Source: Pelosinus sp. UFO1
GTDB taxonomy: Bacteria > Bacillota > Negativicutes > DSM-13327
Direction: 5' to 3'
Assembly (NCBI RefSeq): GCF_000725345.1
Contig: NZ_CP008852.1
Location: 4,270,001-4,334,000 of the forward strand
Length of the DNA stretch: 64,000 bases
Shown here: piece by piece, positions 8,513-20,557 of the stretch
Layout: each line of letters begins with the position of its first letter
How positions within the stretch are numbered: the first letter of the stretch is position 1
Translations under genes and position numbers: made by a program
The notes under the pieces: model-generated
The model's database searches: none
What the model saw: only the letters and a program-made list of their open reading frames with translations
What the model was told of the DNA's origin: nothing

Positions 8513-9343
8513 CTAAAGCAACGCATAACTATGTAAACCTGGCAATAACACATTTACACCGATAAAGGTAAATAGAACAGTGATAAAGCCAACAACTGCC
8601 CAATTCATAGCTTTTTTCCCTCGCCAACCCAAAGAAACACGCCCATGAAGATAAATTGCATAGATTAACCAGGTAATTAAAGACCAGGTTTCTTTAGGAT
8701 CCCATCGCCAATACGATCCCCAGGCATATTCTGCCCAAACGGCACCTGTTATTATGAGCAGCGTCAAAAAAGGTACCGCCAAATCAATACATTGATTCAC
8801 CAAAGCACTTAATGTTACCAAGGGCGGTAACTTGCTCATAATGGGTCCCTCCTCCCCCGTTTCCTCAATACGCTGTTTCCATAAATACATGAGAGCCAAG
8901 GCAAAGGAAATCGCCAATGCTCCATAGGCAATAACAGCCGTTATGACATGAATTAACAGCCAATTGCTTTTTAGAGCAGGCATTAGAGGATGGGCTTCTT
9001 GATAAAAATTAGAAAATATGCCCGTAAGCACAAAAGCCACTGGTAATACAAAGGCTCCCAGGGAATAATTCTTATGATGATACTCTATATAAATATAGAG
9101 TAAGATAAGGCCCCAAACAAAGGCCATGCCAAACTCATACATATTAGCAAAAGGAATGTGCCCAGCATTCATGGTGCGAGCTGCCATGGCTAACGTATTA
9201 ACAAGAAACCCAAGAATAGTGAAAACTCTTGCCCAGCTCCCTAATTTTTCTTTCAACCAAATTAAATGTCCAATATACAAACAACTCGCTACAAAATAAC
9301 TAATAAAAGCCACACTAAAAAACTCTTTTTCCCAATTTCCCAT
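8513..9343 (-). CDS. ccsB: Cytochrome c biogenesis protein, CcsA/ResC family (CcsB in many annotations)
   Basis: Membrane part of system II haem ligation, which moves haem outward and attaches it to CxxCH sites together with ResB. The 276 residues hold about eight helices. The haem-binding tryptophan-rich WWD segment is clear at WAEYAWGSYWRWDPKETWSL, and conserved His residues flank it. The neighbours nrfH and nrfA are its likely clients: together they need nine haems, one of them at an unusual CxxCK site. A decayed second copy of the first about 60 bases of this gene lies upstream at 9554. Confidence 0.92.
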   Translation of the reverse strand: MGNWEKEFFSVAFISYFVASCLYIGHLIWLKEKLGSWARVFTILGFLVNTLAMAARTMNAGHIPFANMYEFGMAFVWGLILLYIYIEYHHKNYSLGAFVLPVAFVLTGIFSNFYQEAHPLMPALKSNWLLIHVITAVIAYGALAISFALALMYLWKQRIEETGEEGPIMSKLPPLVTLSALVNQCIDLAVPFLTLLIITGAVWAEYAWGSYWRWDPKETWSLITWLIYAIYLHGRVSLGWRGKKAMNWAVVGFITVLFTFIGVNVLLPGLHSYALL

Positions 9344-9406
9344 GTTAGTTTCACCTATCCTTACTATTAGTTAGTACCACCAAAAGAAAATACTGACATA
9401 TTTTTT

Positions 9407-9478
9407 AACCACAGAGGCACAGAGGACACAGAGAAAAGGGTTATAAATCCCCTCAGCGCACTCTGCGCCTCTGCGGTT
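9407..9478. repeat. Family B palindromic repeat unit
   Basis: AACCACAGAGGCACAGAGG opposite the CTCTGCGCCTCTGCGGTT arm. It lies in the left copy of the tandem duplication. Confidence 0.85.
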
Positions 9479-9496
9479 AAATTATTTTTTCTTTTT

Positions 9497-9538
9497 CCCC
9501 TTTGTGTACCACGTTAGTGGTATTGCGCCTTTGTGGTT
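9497..9538 (+). repeat. Right half of a family A unit
   Basis: CCCCTTTGTG, mini-hairpin TACCAC-gtta-GTGGTA, then the CCTTTGTGGTT arm. No left arm is adjacent. Confidence 0.8.
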
Positions 9539-9658
9539 CAAAAAACACTTTTTGCTACGGAATAACTAATTAAAACAACACTAAGAAACTTCCCAATTAT
9601 TTTATCTATCCTTACTATTATTTCTTACTACTATAAGAAGAACGCTGATATATTTTTG

Positions 9659-9736
9659 AACCACAGAGGCACAGAGGACACAGAGAAAAAATAAGGTTAT
9701 AAAATCCTCTCAGCGCACTCTGCGCCTCTGCGGTTA
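9659..9736. repeat. Family B palindromic repeat unit
   Basis: Second copy of the unit at 9407-9478 within the tandem duplication. The loop sequence differs by small insertions. Confidence 0.85.
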
Positions 9737-10777
9737 AATTATTTTTTCTTTTTCCCCTTTGTGTACCACGTTAGTGGTATTGTGCCTTTGTGGTTCAAAA
9801 ACCGTATTATCTTTTTTATATAAGCTTACAAAAAAGCCAAAAGCCAATAAAACAAATCCTGTCCACACAAGAGGAATCCCAGGATCTCGTTTTATGAGTA
9901 AACCAGAAAAGGGCTGGGCTTCTTTGAAACTTACCATACCCATAGCATTGCCAATGGACTTGCTGCTGCCTAGAGGCAATGACCCCCAATCATATTCCCG
10001 CCCCTCTTTATATACGATGTATAAAACTTGAGGAGTAGGGCTAGGTATATATCGTATAAATCGAATCATCATGCCAGGCTGTTCCTCAATCACCATTGCG
10101 TTACCTTCTTCTAAACTAGCCTCCTGCAGCACAGCTCCCCCATTACTCAAATATTGGGTTCTCATTGCCATGCCAAAAGATGATTGATAAATGCTAACTC
10201 CATGATACGTATAGGGATGATTGACTTTTATCTCCTGAGCCGCTGCTTCTTCCCCCTCGCCTAGAATAATAATATAGCTCACCCAGTCAGACACAGAGCG
10301 ATCCGGATTATATCTCGTTTCAAAGTTTTGGAGCTGCAAGGTAAAGGAATCATTAATTCCGTACTTAGCATTATTAATCTCATAAGTCCTACCTACAGGC
10401 AGGTTAATTTCTTCATTAAAGCCATATTGATTACCATATAATGCCCCCATTACAATGAGTAAAATTGCTACATGTACAAGCAAACTTCCCCAAGAAGAAA
10501 GCCTTGTCCTAGCCTTTGAAGAGTAAAGGATAGAAAACTGCCACACACTGCGGAGAAAAATGGCACTACATACTAAGAGTAGTAATATCCTAAAACCTAG
10601 ACTATGATACACATCGTAGCCTTTTACCGAAATGATTGTACCAGCCATGGATGCCCCAATTAATAGTAATAACAGCACCATGCCTACCTTTATAGAACTA
10701 CAAACTTTCATTGCTTTTAAAAATAACTTACTTTGCTTATGAGCTTCCCCTTGTAGGGCAACATCTTTTTCAGCCAT
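9734..10777 (-). CDS. resB: ResB/Ccs1-like cytochrome c biogenesis protein
   Basis: Partner of CcsB in system II haem ligation. Helices near residues 30-50, 58-80 and 95-115 (VHVAILLIVMGALYG) precede a large outside domain and a last helix IPLVWTGFVLLAFGFFVSLY near residue 310. It is shorter than classical ResB but has the same plan. A GTG at 10789 is possible; GTGAGG before the ATG at 10777 favours the latter. The final about 22 residues (from FEPQRHNTTN) are encoded by a half family A repeat, so the natural end has been replaced by repeat sequence. First gene of the nrf unit. Confidence 0.85.
   Translation of the reverse strand: MAEKDVALQGEAHKQSKLFLKAMKVCSSIKVGMVLLLLLIGASMAGTIISVKGYDVYHSLGFRILLLLVCSAIFLRSVWQFSILYSSKARTRLSSWGSLLVHVAILLIVMGALYGNQYGFNEEINLPVGRTYEINNAKYGINDSFTLQLQNFETRYNPDRSVSDWVSYIIILGEGEEAAAQEIKVNHPYTYHGVSIYQSSFGMAMRTQYLSNGGAVLQEASLEEGNAMVIEEQPGMMIRFIRYIPSPTPQVLYIVYKEGREYDWGSLPLGSSKSIGNAMGMVSFKEAQPFSGLLIKRDPGIPLVWTGFVLLAFGFFVSLYKKDNTVFEPQRHNTTNVVHKGEKEKII
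9754..9795 (+). repeat. Right half of a family A unit, inside the end of resB
   Basis: Same as 9497-9538. Mini-hairpin TACCAC / GTGGTA. Read on the minus strand it codes for the resB tail. Confidence 0.8.
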
Positions 10778-10846
10778 AATACGCCTCACCCCTTTTTTGC
10801 TTGTGGTTGACTCGAATGAAAATAGTATTCCACAATACGTAAAAAA

Positions 10847-10886
10847 AATAAGCCTAAACCATAAGTCGATATGGTTTAAGCTTATT
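10847..10886. terminator. Terminator of the deacetylase gene, two-way type
   Basis: Stem of 16 nearly perfect pairs (AATAAGCYTAAACCAT type), with T runs on both strands. It closes the whiA-deacetylase unit on the minus strand. Confidence 0.85.
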
Positions 10887-10892
10887 TTTTTG

Positions 10893-11642
10893 TTATAGTC
10901 CTAGCTTACTATAGAGATGAGCCCTGAATAGACGCAAACGAAATTCCCATAAGCCATACTTTGGATGAGGCACATTAACCCGTTTCAAGGCAAAGACATC
11001 TGTACTGCTTCGATTCAGTCCAGCAACCCCTGAACAAGCTCCTTGGTATCCTGCTTCCCGTAGAATTTGCTCCGTAGTTCCCGTAAATTGTCCGTAAGGA
11101 TAGGCAAAAAAGACAACAGGTTTACCAATATGCTGCTGCAGAACTGTTTTTGAGTCTTCTATTTCATGGCGTTGCTCCTCTGGACTAATCTCATTTAATG
11201 CAATATGAGACATTGTGTGGGACCCGATCTCTGTATGTCTCTCCTCTAATGCACTTACTTGCTGCCATGACAAATACTCTGTTGTTCCCACTAAGCTAGG
11301 TACAACAAAAACAGTAGCCCTCATACTGTACTTTTCCATAATAGGCAAGGCCGTGAGATAATTATCTTCATAACCATCATCAAAGGTAATCACCACTGGT
11401 TTTTCCGGCAACTTACCTTGCCCCTGATAAGATTTAAATAAGTCCTCTAAGGAAATGGCATGATAGCCATTTTCCTGCAAATATTTCATTTGATCCTCAA
11501 ACTGACTCGCTGTTACGCTATAGATATCATCCTCTTCACTTACCTGATGATAAGCCAATATAGGCACCCCAGCCGTTGGCCAAACAATCCAACTAAAGAC
11601 AAATACAATGAAAAGGGCACCTAGTGCCAGATATTTATTCAT
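10893..11642 (-). CDS. Polysaccharide deacetylase family protein, membrane anchored
   Basis: Metal-dependent removal of acetyl groups from a cell-wall or surface glycan, acting outside the membrane. One N-terminal helix (about residues 4-22) anchors it. The NodB-type motifs are present: VVITFDDGYEDN (catalytic Asp, metal Asp), SHTMSH (metal His pair) and FAYPYGQF. A frame opens at 11660, but the ATG at 11642 overlaps the end of whiA by 8 bases and has GGAG before it. Translation is therefore probably coupled to whiA. The substrate (peptidoglycan or other) cannot be told. Confidence 0.88.
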   Translation of the reverse strand: MNKYLALGALFIVFVFSWIVWPTAGVPILAYHQVSEEDDIYSVTASQFEDQMKYLQENGYHAISLEDLFKSYQGQGKLPEKPVVITFDDGYEDNYLTALPIMEKYSMRATVFVVPSLVGTTEYLSWQQVSALEERHTEIGSHTMSHIALNEISPEEQRHEIEDSKTVLQQHIGKPVVFFAYPYGQFTGTTEQILREAGYQGACSGVAGLNRSSTDVFALKRVNVPHPKYGLWEFRLRLFRAHLYSKLGL

Positions 11643-12573
11643 GTTCCAACTCCATCGCAATCTGCTCTATTTTGCGCAATCGGTGATTCATGCCTGATCT
11701 TCCGACTCGACCATCCATAGCATCTACCAACTCCTGCAAAGTGGCTTCTGGATGAGCTAACCTTAAATCTGCAACCTCTCTTAAAGAATGGGGGAGCTTA
11801 TTTAGGCCAATCCGTAGAGCAATTAATTGAATGCACTTGACCTGCCTAACCGCCGCATTCACTGTCTTTTGCAAATTGGCGGTTTCACAGTTCACTAGGC
11901 GATTCACCTGATTGCGCATTTCTTTTACCACACGCACATTTTCAAAGGTCATAAGTGCATTATGTGCGCCAATAATCCGCAAAAAGCTCGTTATGGCATC
12001 ACCATCTTTTAAATAAACAATATAATCATTCTTTCGCTCTGTCATACGAACAGGCAGAGAAAAATATTTCATTAGCCTTACCAAAGTTTTAGCAAAATCT
12101 AAATTTCCCGTAACCAACTCTAGATGATAATCCCCTTCCGGTTTATTCACTGAACCGCCACCCAAAAAGGAACCACGTAAATAGGCCCGTCGACAGCAGG
12201 CCTTGCGTAAAATACCACTATCACTTTTTACATTCAAATTATCGCCACGCATAATCCCAAGTACGGACAGCAATTCTGTTACTACTGGGGATGGTACTAC
12301 TTTAATTAAATAAGAATTATTTTTTTTCAAGCGGCGGCCACGGGTGACAACCACTTCTGTTTTTAAATGAAAGCCACTCTTAATCAAAGTTAGGGCTTTA
12401 CGCGCTACAGCCGCATTTTCGGTAGTAAAATTAATGCCCAAGCTACTATTCCCACCAATTAACATGGTGCCACCCATACGAATAAGGGAAGCTAGTTCTG
12501 CTACATTGCAACATTCCTGCTCTCCCACAATACGAGCCAATTCATTTCTCACTTCAGCAGAATAAGAAGACAT
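11635..12573 (-). CDS. whiA: DNA-binding regulator WhiA
   Basis: Transcription factor or chromosome-associated protein conserved across Gram-positive lineages. In actinobacteria it controls sporulation; in Bacillus it affects division and chromosome segregation. The 312 residues contain an N-terminal LAGLIDADG-like domain (RRAYLRGSFLGGGSVNKP around residue 130) and a C-terminal helix-turn-helix (LRLAHPEATLQELVDAM, about 265-305). It follows yvcK and rapZ in the widely conserved order rapZ-yvcK-whiA. Confidence 0.95.
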   Translation of the reverse strand: MSSYSAEVRNELARIVGEQECCNVAELASLIRMGGTMLIGGNSSLGINFTTENAAVARKALTLIKSGFHLKTEVVVTRGRRLKKNNSYLIKVVPSPVVTELLSVLGIMRGDNLNVKSDSGILRKACCRRAYLRGSFLGGGSVNKPEGDYHLELVTGNLDFAKTLVRLMKYFSLPVRMTERKNDYIVYLKDGDAITSFLRIIGAHNALMTFENVRVVKEMRNQVNRLVNCETANLQKTVNAAVRQVKCIQLIALRIGLNKLPHSLREVADLRLAHPEATLQELVDAMDGRVGRSGMNHRLRKIEQIAMELEHE

Positions 12574-12618
12574 ATTTCATTCACTCCAGTCAAGCCGCCT
12601 TGCTATTCGCCGCAAAAT

Positions 12619-13983
12619 TCAGCGCTCCGATTTCTTTAAGTCTTTTATGCTTTCGGCTATTAAATAATAATCCAATAATCGCATACGTTCCGAATTGGCT
12701 TTTAGTTTATAAATCATTGATACAATCGTCCGGGATAACTTAAGAGGATCATGGCGTACCCAATTTGTTTCGCTAATGACGTCTGCCATGACAGCTTTAA
12801 TCCCCATCGCCTCAATTGCCTTTAAATCAGGTTCTACAGGATAGGCCCCTTGATCTGCATACTTTTCCTGTAACTCAACGGCTACATTTTGTCCATTGAT
12901 CACAACATAATCAATCACTCCGGGGCCTACATGATCCAATATTGCTTTCACATGTTCTGAAGCACTATATCCATCTGTCTCCCCTGGCTGGGTCATAACG
13001 TTACATATATATATTTTTACAGCTTGGCTTTTACGTAGGGTATCGGCAATGCCTCTTACTAAAAGATTAGGAAGTATGCTGGTATATAAACTGCCAGGCC
13101 CTAAAATAATAGCGTCTGCATCACGAATGGCCTCTAGGGAACTTTCTACAGGCATAGTTTCTTCTGGCTGTAGATACACACTCTCAATCCTTTTATTAGC
13201 AAGAGGAATTTGAGACTCCCCTTCTACAACGCTACCATCTACCATTTTGGCCCAGAGCCTTACCTTCTGGGTGGATGCTGGTAATACCTTACCTCGAACT
13301 GCCAAAACTTTACTAGACTCTTTTAGAGCCTGCTCCACATCTCCCAGCACTTCTGTCATGGCCGCAATAAATAAATTGCCAAAATTATGGCCTGCCAATC
13401 CTCCAGCACCACCAAATCGATGCTGAAATAGCTTTTCCATTAAGGGCTCTGTATCCGCTAAGGCTACTAAACAGTTACGTAAATCTCCTGGGGGAATCAT
13501 ATCTAGATCTTGACGAATCCTTCCAGATGACCCACCATCATCAGCTACTGTTACAATGGCTGTAATATTGCTGGTCACACCTTTAATCCCGCGTAATAAT
13601 ACGGATAATCCAGTCCCGCCACCAATAACAGTCACAGCAGGTCCGCGATTGAGTTTGCGTTTTTGAAAAATCAATTCGATAAGTCGATCAGAACCTTCCG
13701 GGATTAATACACTAATAACTGAAGCAATAATCTGCCTAGTAGCCAATGTCATAACGATTAGGCCACCAGCGATAATAAAGATCCCCACCACAGTGGTTAC
13801 TGTATAATAATATTTTCCAGTTGTCAGATACACCATTCTAAAAATGGTTTCTTCCAAATTACCTGCATATTTATAATTCAACACAATAGCAAGCCCCATG
13901 CTGGCAACTAAAACACCCAAAGAAAATAATAACAGCCAGCGTTTTACCTTAATGCCTGGGTACATCCATTTTAAAAAGTGCAT
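12619..13983 (-). CDS. yvcK: YvcK/GlmR-type UDP-sugar binding protein with membrane anchor
   Basis: Family member needed for cell-wall precursor balance during growth on gluconeogenic carbon; it binds UDP-GlcNAc in Bacillus. Residues about 15-35 and 60-85 are membrane helices, an N-terminal addition seen in some Clostridia and Negativicutes. The core begins VTVIGGGTGLSVLLRGIK and includes VADDGGSSGRIRQDL and PPGDLRNC, then GPGSLYTSILPNLLV. It sits between rapZ and whiA as expected. Older annotation calls it a CofD-like transferase, but the neighbourhood argues against cofactor F420 synthesis. Confidence 0.93.
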   Translation of the reverse strand: MHFLKWMYPGIKVKRWLLLFSLGVLVASMGLAIVLNYKYAGNLEETIFRMVYLTTGKYYYTVTTVVGIFIIAGGLIVMTLATRQIIASVISVLIPEGSDRLIELIFQKRKLNRGPAVTVIGGGTGLSVLLRGIKGVTSNITAIVTVADDGGSSGRIRQDLDMIPPGDLRNCLVALADTEPLMEKLFQHRFGGAGGLAGHNFGNLFIAAMTEVLGDVEQALKESSKVLAVRGKVLPASTQKVRLWAKMVDGSVVEGESQIPLANKRIESVYLQPEETMPVESSLEAIRDADAIILGPGSLYTSILPNLLVRGIADTLRKSQAVKIYICNVMTQPGETDGYSASEHVKAILDHVGPGVIDYVVINGQNVAVELQEKYADQGAYPVEPDLKAIEAMGIKAVMADVISETNWVRHDPLKLSRTIVSMIYKLKANSERMRLLDYYLIAESIKDLKKSER

Positions 13984-14048
13984 ACATTACACCTCTACTT
14001 TTTATCAAACCGTATGATTTCCTGTACCTTACCCTTATTTTAAAAGTA

Positions 14049-14954
14049 TTAGCACTCAGGAGGAGCTTCTATAGCAGCAGGAATAGTATTATTCTTAACA
14101 ATATCCCTATGATCTAGGTTTACCTTGTAACCTTTATTTCGTAATCCCTCATAAATTTTTCTTGCTACAAATACGGAGCGATGCAAGCCACCAGTACAAC
14201 CAATCGCAATAATTAACTGACTCTTGCCTTCTTTAATATAATTTGGTACGAGAAAATCAACAAAACCAGTTATTTTTTCCATAAACTGCTGGGTAATCGG
14301 CCATTTCCAAATGTAATCCCCAACCTCAGCTACTTCGCCACTTTTACGCCTTAAGGACTCTACATAAAAGGGATTCGGTAGAAAGCGAACATCAAAAACC
14401 ATGTCTACATCCAAAGGAATACCATATTTAAAGCCAAAAGAAACCACCGTAATATTCATACGCTGCTGTTCGTGATCACTGGTAAATAACGCAGTAACTT
14501 TTTCTCGTAAATTAGCGGTTGTTAATTCAGAGGTATCAATAATTTGAGTAGCTCTTCCTCTAACATGTTCAATCCGCTCCCTTTCTCTAGTAATACCTTC
14601 ACTGATACGGCCATGGGGTGCCAGAGGATGCCGCCTTCTCGTCTCCTTATACCTTCTAATTAAGGTTTCGTCAGAGGCCTCTAAAAAGAGCATTTCATAG
14701 CGATGCCCTTGTTTCTCTAACTCCTCTAAGGCTTGTATCAAGGTATCAAAAAATTCACGTCCACGAATATCAACTACTAAACCAACCTTATTGACCCGCC
14801 CTGCGGACTGGGAACAAAGTTCAGCAAATTTCGATATCAACATAGGAGGTAAATTATCAACACAAAAATATCCTATATCCTCCATAGTGCGCACAACCTG
14901 AGTCTTGCCAGCACCTGACATGCCTGTGATAATCACCAAGCGCACATCTTCCAT
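14049..14954 (-). CDS. rapZ: RapZ/YvcJ nucleotide-binding protein
   Basis: P-loop protein that hydrolyses or senses nucleotides. In enteric bacteria it guides RNase E to a small RNA controlling glmS; in Bacillus (YvcJ) it affects competence. The N-terminus has Walker A GMSGAGKT and DNLPP. The C-terminal domain ends with IAIGCTGGLHRSVFVARKI, which carries the Cys and His typical of the family. Length 301 is slightly over the usual 285-295. Second gene of the PHP-rapZ-yvcK-whiA run. Confidence 0.95.
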   Translation of the reverse strand: MEDVRLVIITGMSGAGKTQVVRTMEDIGYFCVDNLPPMLISKFAELCSQSAGRVNKVGLVVDIRGREFFDTLIQALEELEKQGHRYEMLFLEASDETLIRRYKETRRRHPLAPHGRISEGITRERERIEHVRGRATQIIDTSELTTANLREKVTALFTSDHEQQRMNITVVSFGFKYGIPLDVDMVFDVRFLPNPFYVESLRRKSGEVAEVGDYIWKWPITQQFMEKITGFVDFLVPNYIKEGKSQLIIAIGCTGGLHRSVFVARKIYEGLRNKGYKVNLDHRDIVKNNTIPAAIEAPPEC

Positions 14955-14972
14955 TCTTTACACCTCCACTAT

Positions 14973-15704
14973 CTATCGAACACTTTGTTTCCGGTTAGAA
15001 CGACGATTTAGATGACGCAGCACACCCTCAATCGATGTATTAATTACTGCATCGGGAGAAATCTCATACTTTTCCAGCAGTTCATTTGCTTTACTAAAAT
15101 CTCCAATGGCTAAAGAAAAATGACTATCTGTCCCAACGATTATCTTTGCCCCATGTTCTTTTGCCAAACAAGCAATATTTTCACAGTGGGGTTTGCTGCC
15201 TACCCTAGATATTTTAAGGGAGCTATTATTAATTTCTATGGCTACGTCATATTCTACGGCTGCCTTTACAATTGTTTCCTCGTCTACCAAAAACTCTGGG
15301 TTCCCTGGATGAACAATCGCATCTACCCAAGGATTTTTCATAGCATTCACCATCATCTGTGTATTTTCTAAAACAGAACCATAAGGTGAGCATACAGAAT
15401 GTAATCCAGCTAATACAATGTCTAGTCCAGCTAATCGTTCTTCAGCCAAGTCCAATGTTCCATCTCGATCAATTACATTGGCCTCTACTCCCTTTAAAAT
15501 TCGTACCCCAAACAATTCCTCTGGCACTGCCTTTAAATTGCCGAAGTGGTAAGCATGTGGTCCACCGGGCATATCTGGACCATGATCTGTAATAGCTATC
15601 ATGGCAAGCCCAATATCGGCCGCTGCCCGAGCATTCTCCAATATAGTACTATAAGCATGCCCACTTGCTACCGTATGAATATGTAAATCAGCGACAAACT
15701 TCAT
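14973..15704 (-). CDS. PHP-domain phosphoesterase, YcdX-like
   Basis: Predicted metal-dependent phosphatase. The start ADLHIHTVASGHAYST gives the first metal motif HxH; ITDHGPD, GVEANVID, LAGLHS, DAIVHPGNP and GTDSHFS supply the other ligands, in the order known for YcdX-type PHP enzymes. A frame begins at 15740, but GGGGGGCGATGAG precedes the ATG at 15704. It is the first gene upstream of rapZ and probably co-transcribed with it. The substrate is unknown. Confidence 0.88.
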   Translation of the reverse strand: MKFVADLHIHTVASGHAYSTILENARAAADIGLAMIAITDHGPDMPGGPHAYHFGNLKAVPEELFGVRILKGVEANVIDRDGTLDLAEERLAGLDIVLAGLHSVCSPYGSVLENTQMMVNAMKNPWVDAIVHPGNPEFLVDEETIVKAAVEYDVAIEINNSSLKISRVGSKPHCENIACLAKEHGAKIIVGTDSHFSLAIGDFSKANELLEKYEISPDAVINTSIEGVLRHLNRRSNRKQSVR

Positions 15705-15760
15705 CTCATCGCCCCCCTTATTTCTTATGCTATCCCTCAATTATATGGCAAATTCTATAA

Positions 15761-15808
15761 AAAAGCAAAAAACCAATCGCAGCTACATTACGATGGTTTT
15801 TTGCTTTT
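15761..15808 (-). terminator. Terminator of the biotin operon
   Basis: AAAAGCAAAAAACCATCG pairs with CGATTGGTTTTTTGC across a short loop. It ends the run after bioA. Confidence 0.8.
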
Positions 15809-15844
15809 CATTGCATTGTTAGGCTACCTTAAGGTTTCACGGAC

Positions 15845-19145
<3,301 letters not shown>

Positions 19146-19159
19146 TTTGGCTCCCTCCC

Positions 19160-19906
19160 TCAAATTTTCACAAGCACAGGCTGGTGCTGCAAATATTCTT
19201 CTAGTGCTAATAAATCTGTATTGGGATTGATAAAAAAAATCCTTCCGCCAATCCCATTACCAAGGGGCTTACAGTGGGGAATCCGTAGGTACCCTTGAGG
19301 GCAAGCCACATAGCCAGTAGTATATTCAGGATCATCCGACCAACAAAGTTCTGCCACAATGCCAGGGCCTGCTGCTACCTTGCTGGCTAACACCAATGCC
19401 TCACGCACATGCATATTATCAATCCCTTGTTCTACCAATTTTCCCATAAATACCTCTTCATTCTCGATATCCATGCGGGATACTCGAATGCCCTTTTCCC
19501 CTGTATTATCTAGCCTTCTGCCAGTTACAGCACATAGTAACATAGCGCCTCGCATACTGTCCGGAAGAGATTGCAACAAATGTATTCCCTCCTTAGCCCC
19601 AGTAAGAGATACTCCTGCTGCCACTAGAGCTTTTTCTGCTACACAAAGGCCTTCTGCTACCCCATAGGCCTTTGCCGTGGAAATGGTCAATAAAGGTACT
19701 TGTTTTATTGCAGAGTTCTCTATCTTTTCTACAATAATATTCACAAAATCAGCTTCTCCCCTAGTATGAGAAAAAGCCCTTTCTAACATAGCACTTGTTG
19801 TTTCTTCTACTCTTTCCTCTGGAACAACCCGCTCTGCTCCAGAAATATGACGGCCACCTTCTTCATGCCGCCCTCCCTGAGCTGCCCGCATTCTAACGCT
19901 GTACAC
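19160..19906 (-). CDS. bioW: 6-carboxyhexanoate-CoA ligase (pimeloyl-CoA synthetase)
   Basis: Activates free pimelate with ATP and CoA, feeding BioF. The GTG start gives YSVRMRAAQGGRHEEGGRHI, which matches the BioW N-terminus, followed by SGAERVV and HTRGEADFVNI. The 248-residue length fits. Its start overlaps the end of the upstream membrane gene. The window therefore encodes the BioW route. Whether pimelate is made inside or taken up cannot be seen. Confidence 0.94.
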   Translation of the reverse strand: MYSVRMRAAQGGRHEEGGRHISGAERVVPEERVEETTSAMLERAFSHTRGEADFVNIIVEKIENSAIKQVPLLTISTAKAYGVAEGLCVAEKALVAAGVSLTGAKEGIHLLQSLPDSMRGAMLLCAVTGRRLDNTGEKGIRVSRMDIENEEVFMGKLVEQGIDNMHVREALVLASKVAAGPGIVAELCWSDDPEYTTGYVACPQGYLRIPHCKPLGNGIGGRIFFINPNTDLLALEEYLQHQPVLVKI

Positions 19907-20399
19907 TTTGCATCACCCTTTCCGTTTGTACCTTTACCCGTTTTAGCAATAAAGCGAGGGGCCAAGCTGCCAGAGCGGTATAGACCATACCAGGCAGGGC
20001 TGCTAATAAAAGAGGCACTGCCGCCTTGCCGATTATATTACCAAGGGCTATCCTGGCTGCACTAGATCCAATCGGCCCCGCTATCACCAATACTGGCCAT
20101 GTTGCACCAAAAACACCTACACAGATCCCTACTACTACACGAAATATCATCGCGACCCCGACATTTAGTAAAGTTTGCGTTCCTAGTATTAATCCAATGA
20201 GACTAGACAATATCCCAGCCATTATATAGGTAGAAAAACCAAACACCCCACAGACAGCTACCGCTAAAGGAGCGGATAGCTGAAATTCCGTCCCTGGGAT
20301 CAAACCAGGAAGCTTAATCGCACCAGAAATAGTAAGTAAAGCAGTCAATAAAGCTGTTTCCGTCAGTCTTCTCGTCTTGGGCATTGCAACATTTCTCAT
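19893..20399 (-). CDS. Membrane protein of the biotin operon, ECF S-component-like
   Basis: A 168-residue protein with about five membrane helices, starting MRNVAMPKTRRLTETALLTALL. The basic start followed by a TALLTALLTISGAI helix is the style of S-components of energy-coupling-factor transporters. It does not show the clear sequence of BioY, so I leave the symbol empty. First gene behind a BirA operator (20415-20442) and overlapping bioW, it likely takes up biotin or a precursor such as pimelate (inference). A longer frame opens at 20453, but GAAAGGGGG lies just before the ATG at 20399. Confidence 0.75.
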   Translation of the reverse strand: MRNVAMPKTRRLTETALLTALLTISGAIKLPGLIPGTEFQLSAPLAVAVCGVFGFSTYIMAGILSSLIGLILGTQTLLNVGVAMIFRVVVGICVGVFGATWPVLVIAGPIGSSAARIALGNIIGKAAVPLLLAALPGMVYTALAAWPLALLLKRVKVQTERVMQSVQR

Positions 20400-20414
20400 A
20401 AATACCCCCTTTCG

Positions 20415-20442
20415 GTTAACCATCATATTTTCCTCGGTTAAC
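20415..20442 (-). promoter_or_regulatory. BirA operator, proximal
   Basis: GTTAACC, 14 bases, GGTTAAC: the inverted repeat and spacing of BirA biotin-repressor sites. It ends 16 bases before the start codon of the first operon gene. Confidence 0.85.
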
Positions 20443-20557
20443 GTTAATAACAAAAAAATAAGCGTTCATTCCGATTATTTCTTATCAATTCATATAAAGC
20501 CTATGACTAACCTATCTAATTCAAAGTAAATAGGCTAAATGACAATCGTCAGGAATG

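Larger units (their letters stand above)
9288..9546. repeat. Tandem duplication, left copy (includes ccsB 5' end)
   Basis: About 259 bases starting inside ccsB. It contains the ccsB start, its leader, a family B palindrome (9407-9478) and a right half of a family A unit (9497-9538). It matches 9554-9804 along its whole length with substitutions and small gaps. Confidence 0.85.
9554..9804. repeat. Tandem duplication, right copy
   Basis: Decayed copy of 9288-9546. It opens with GCTACGGAATAACTAATTAAAA, matching the start codon region of ccsB, but the reading frame and ATG are lost. It contains family B (9659-9736) and half family A (9754-9795) units. Its right end is inside the resB frame. Confidence 0.85.
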
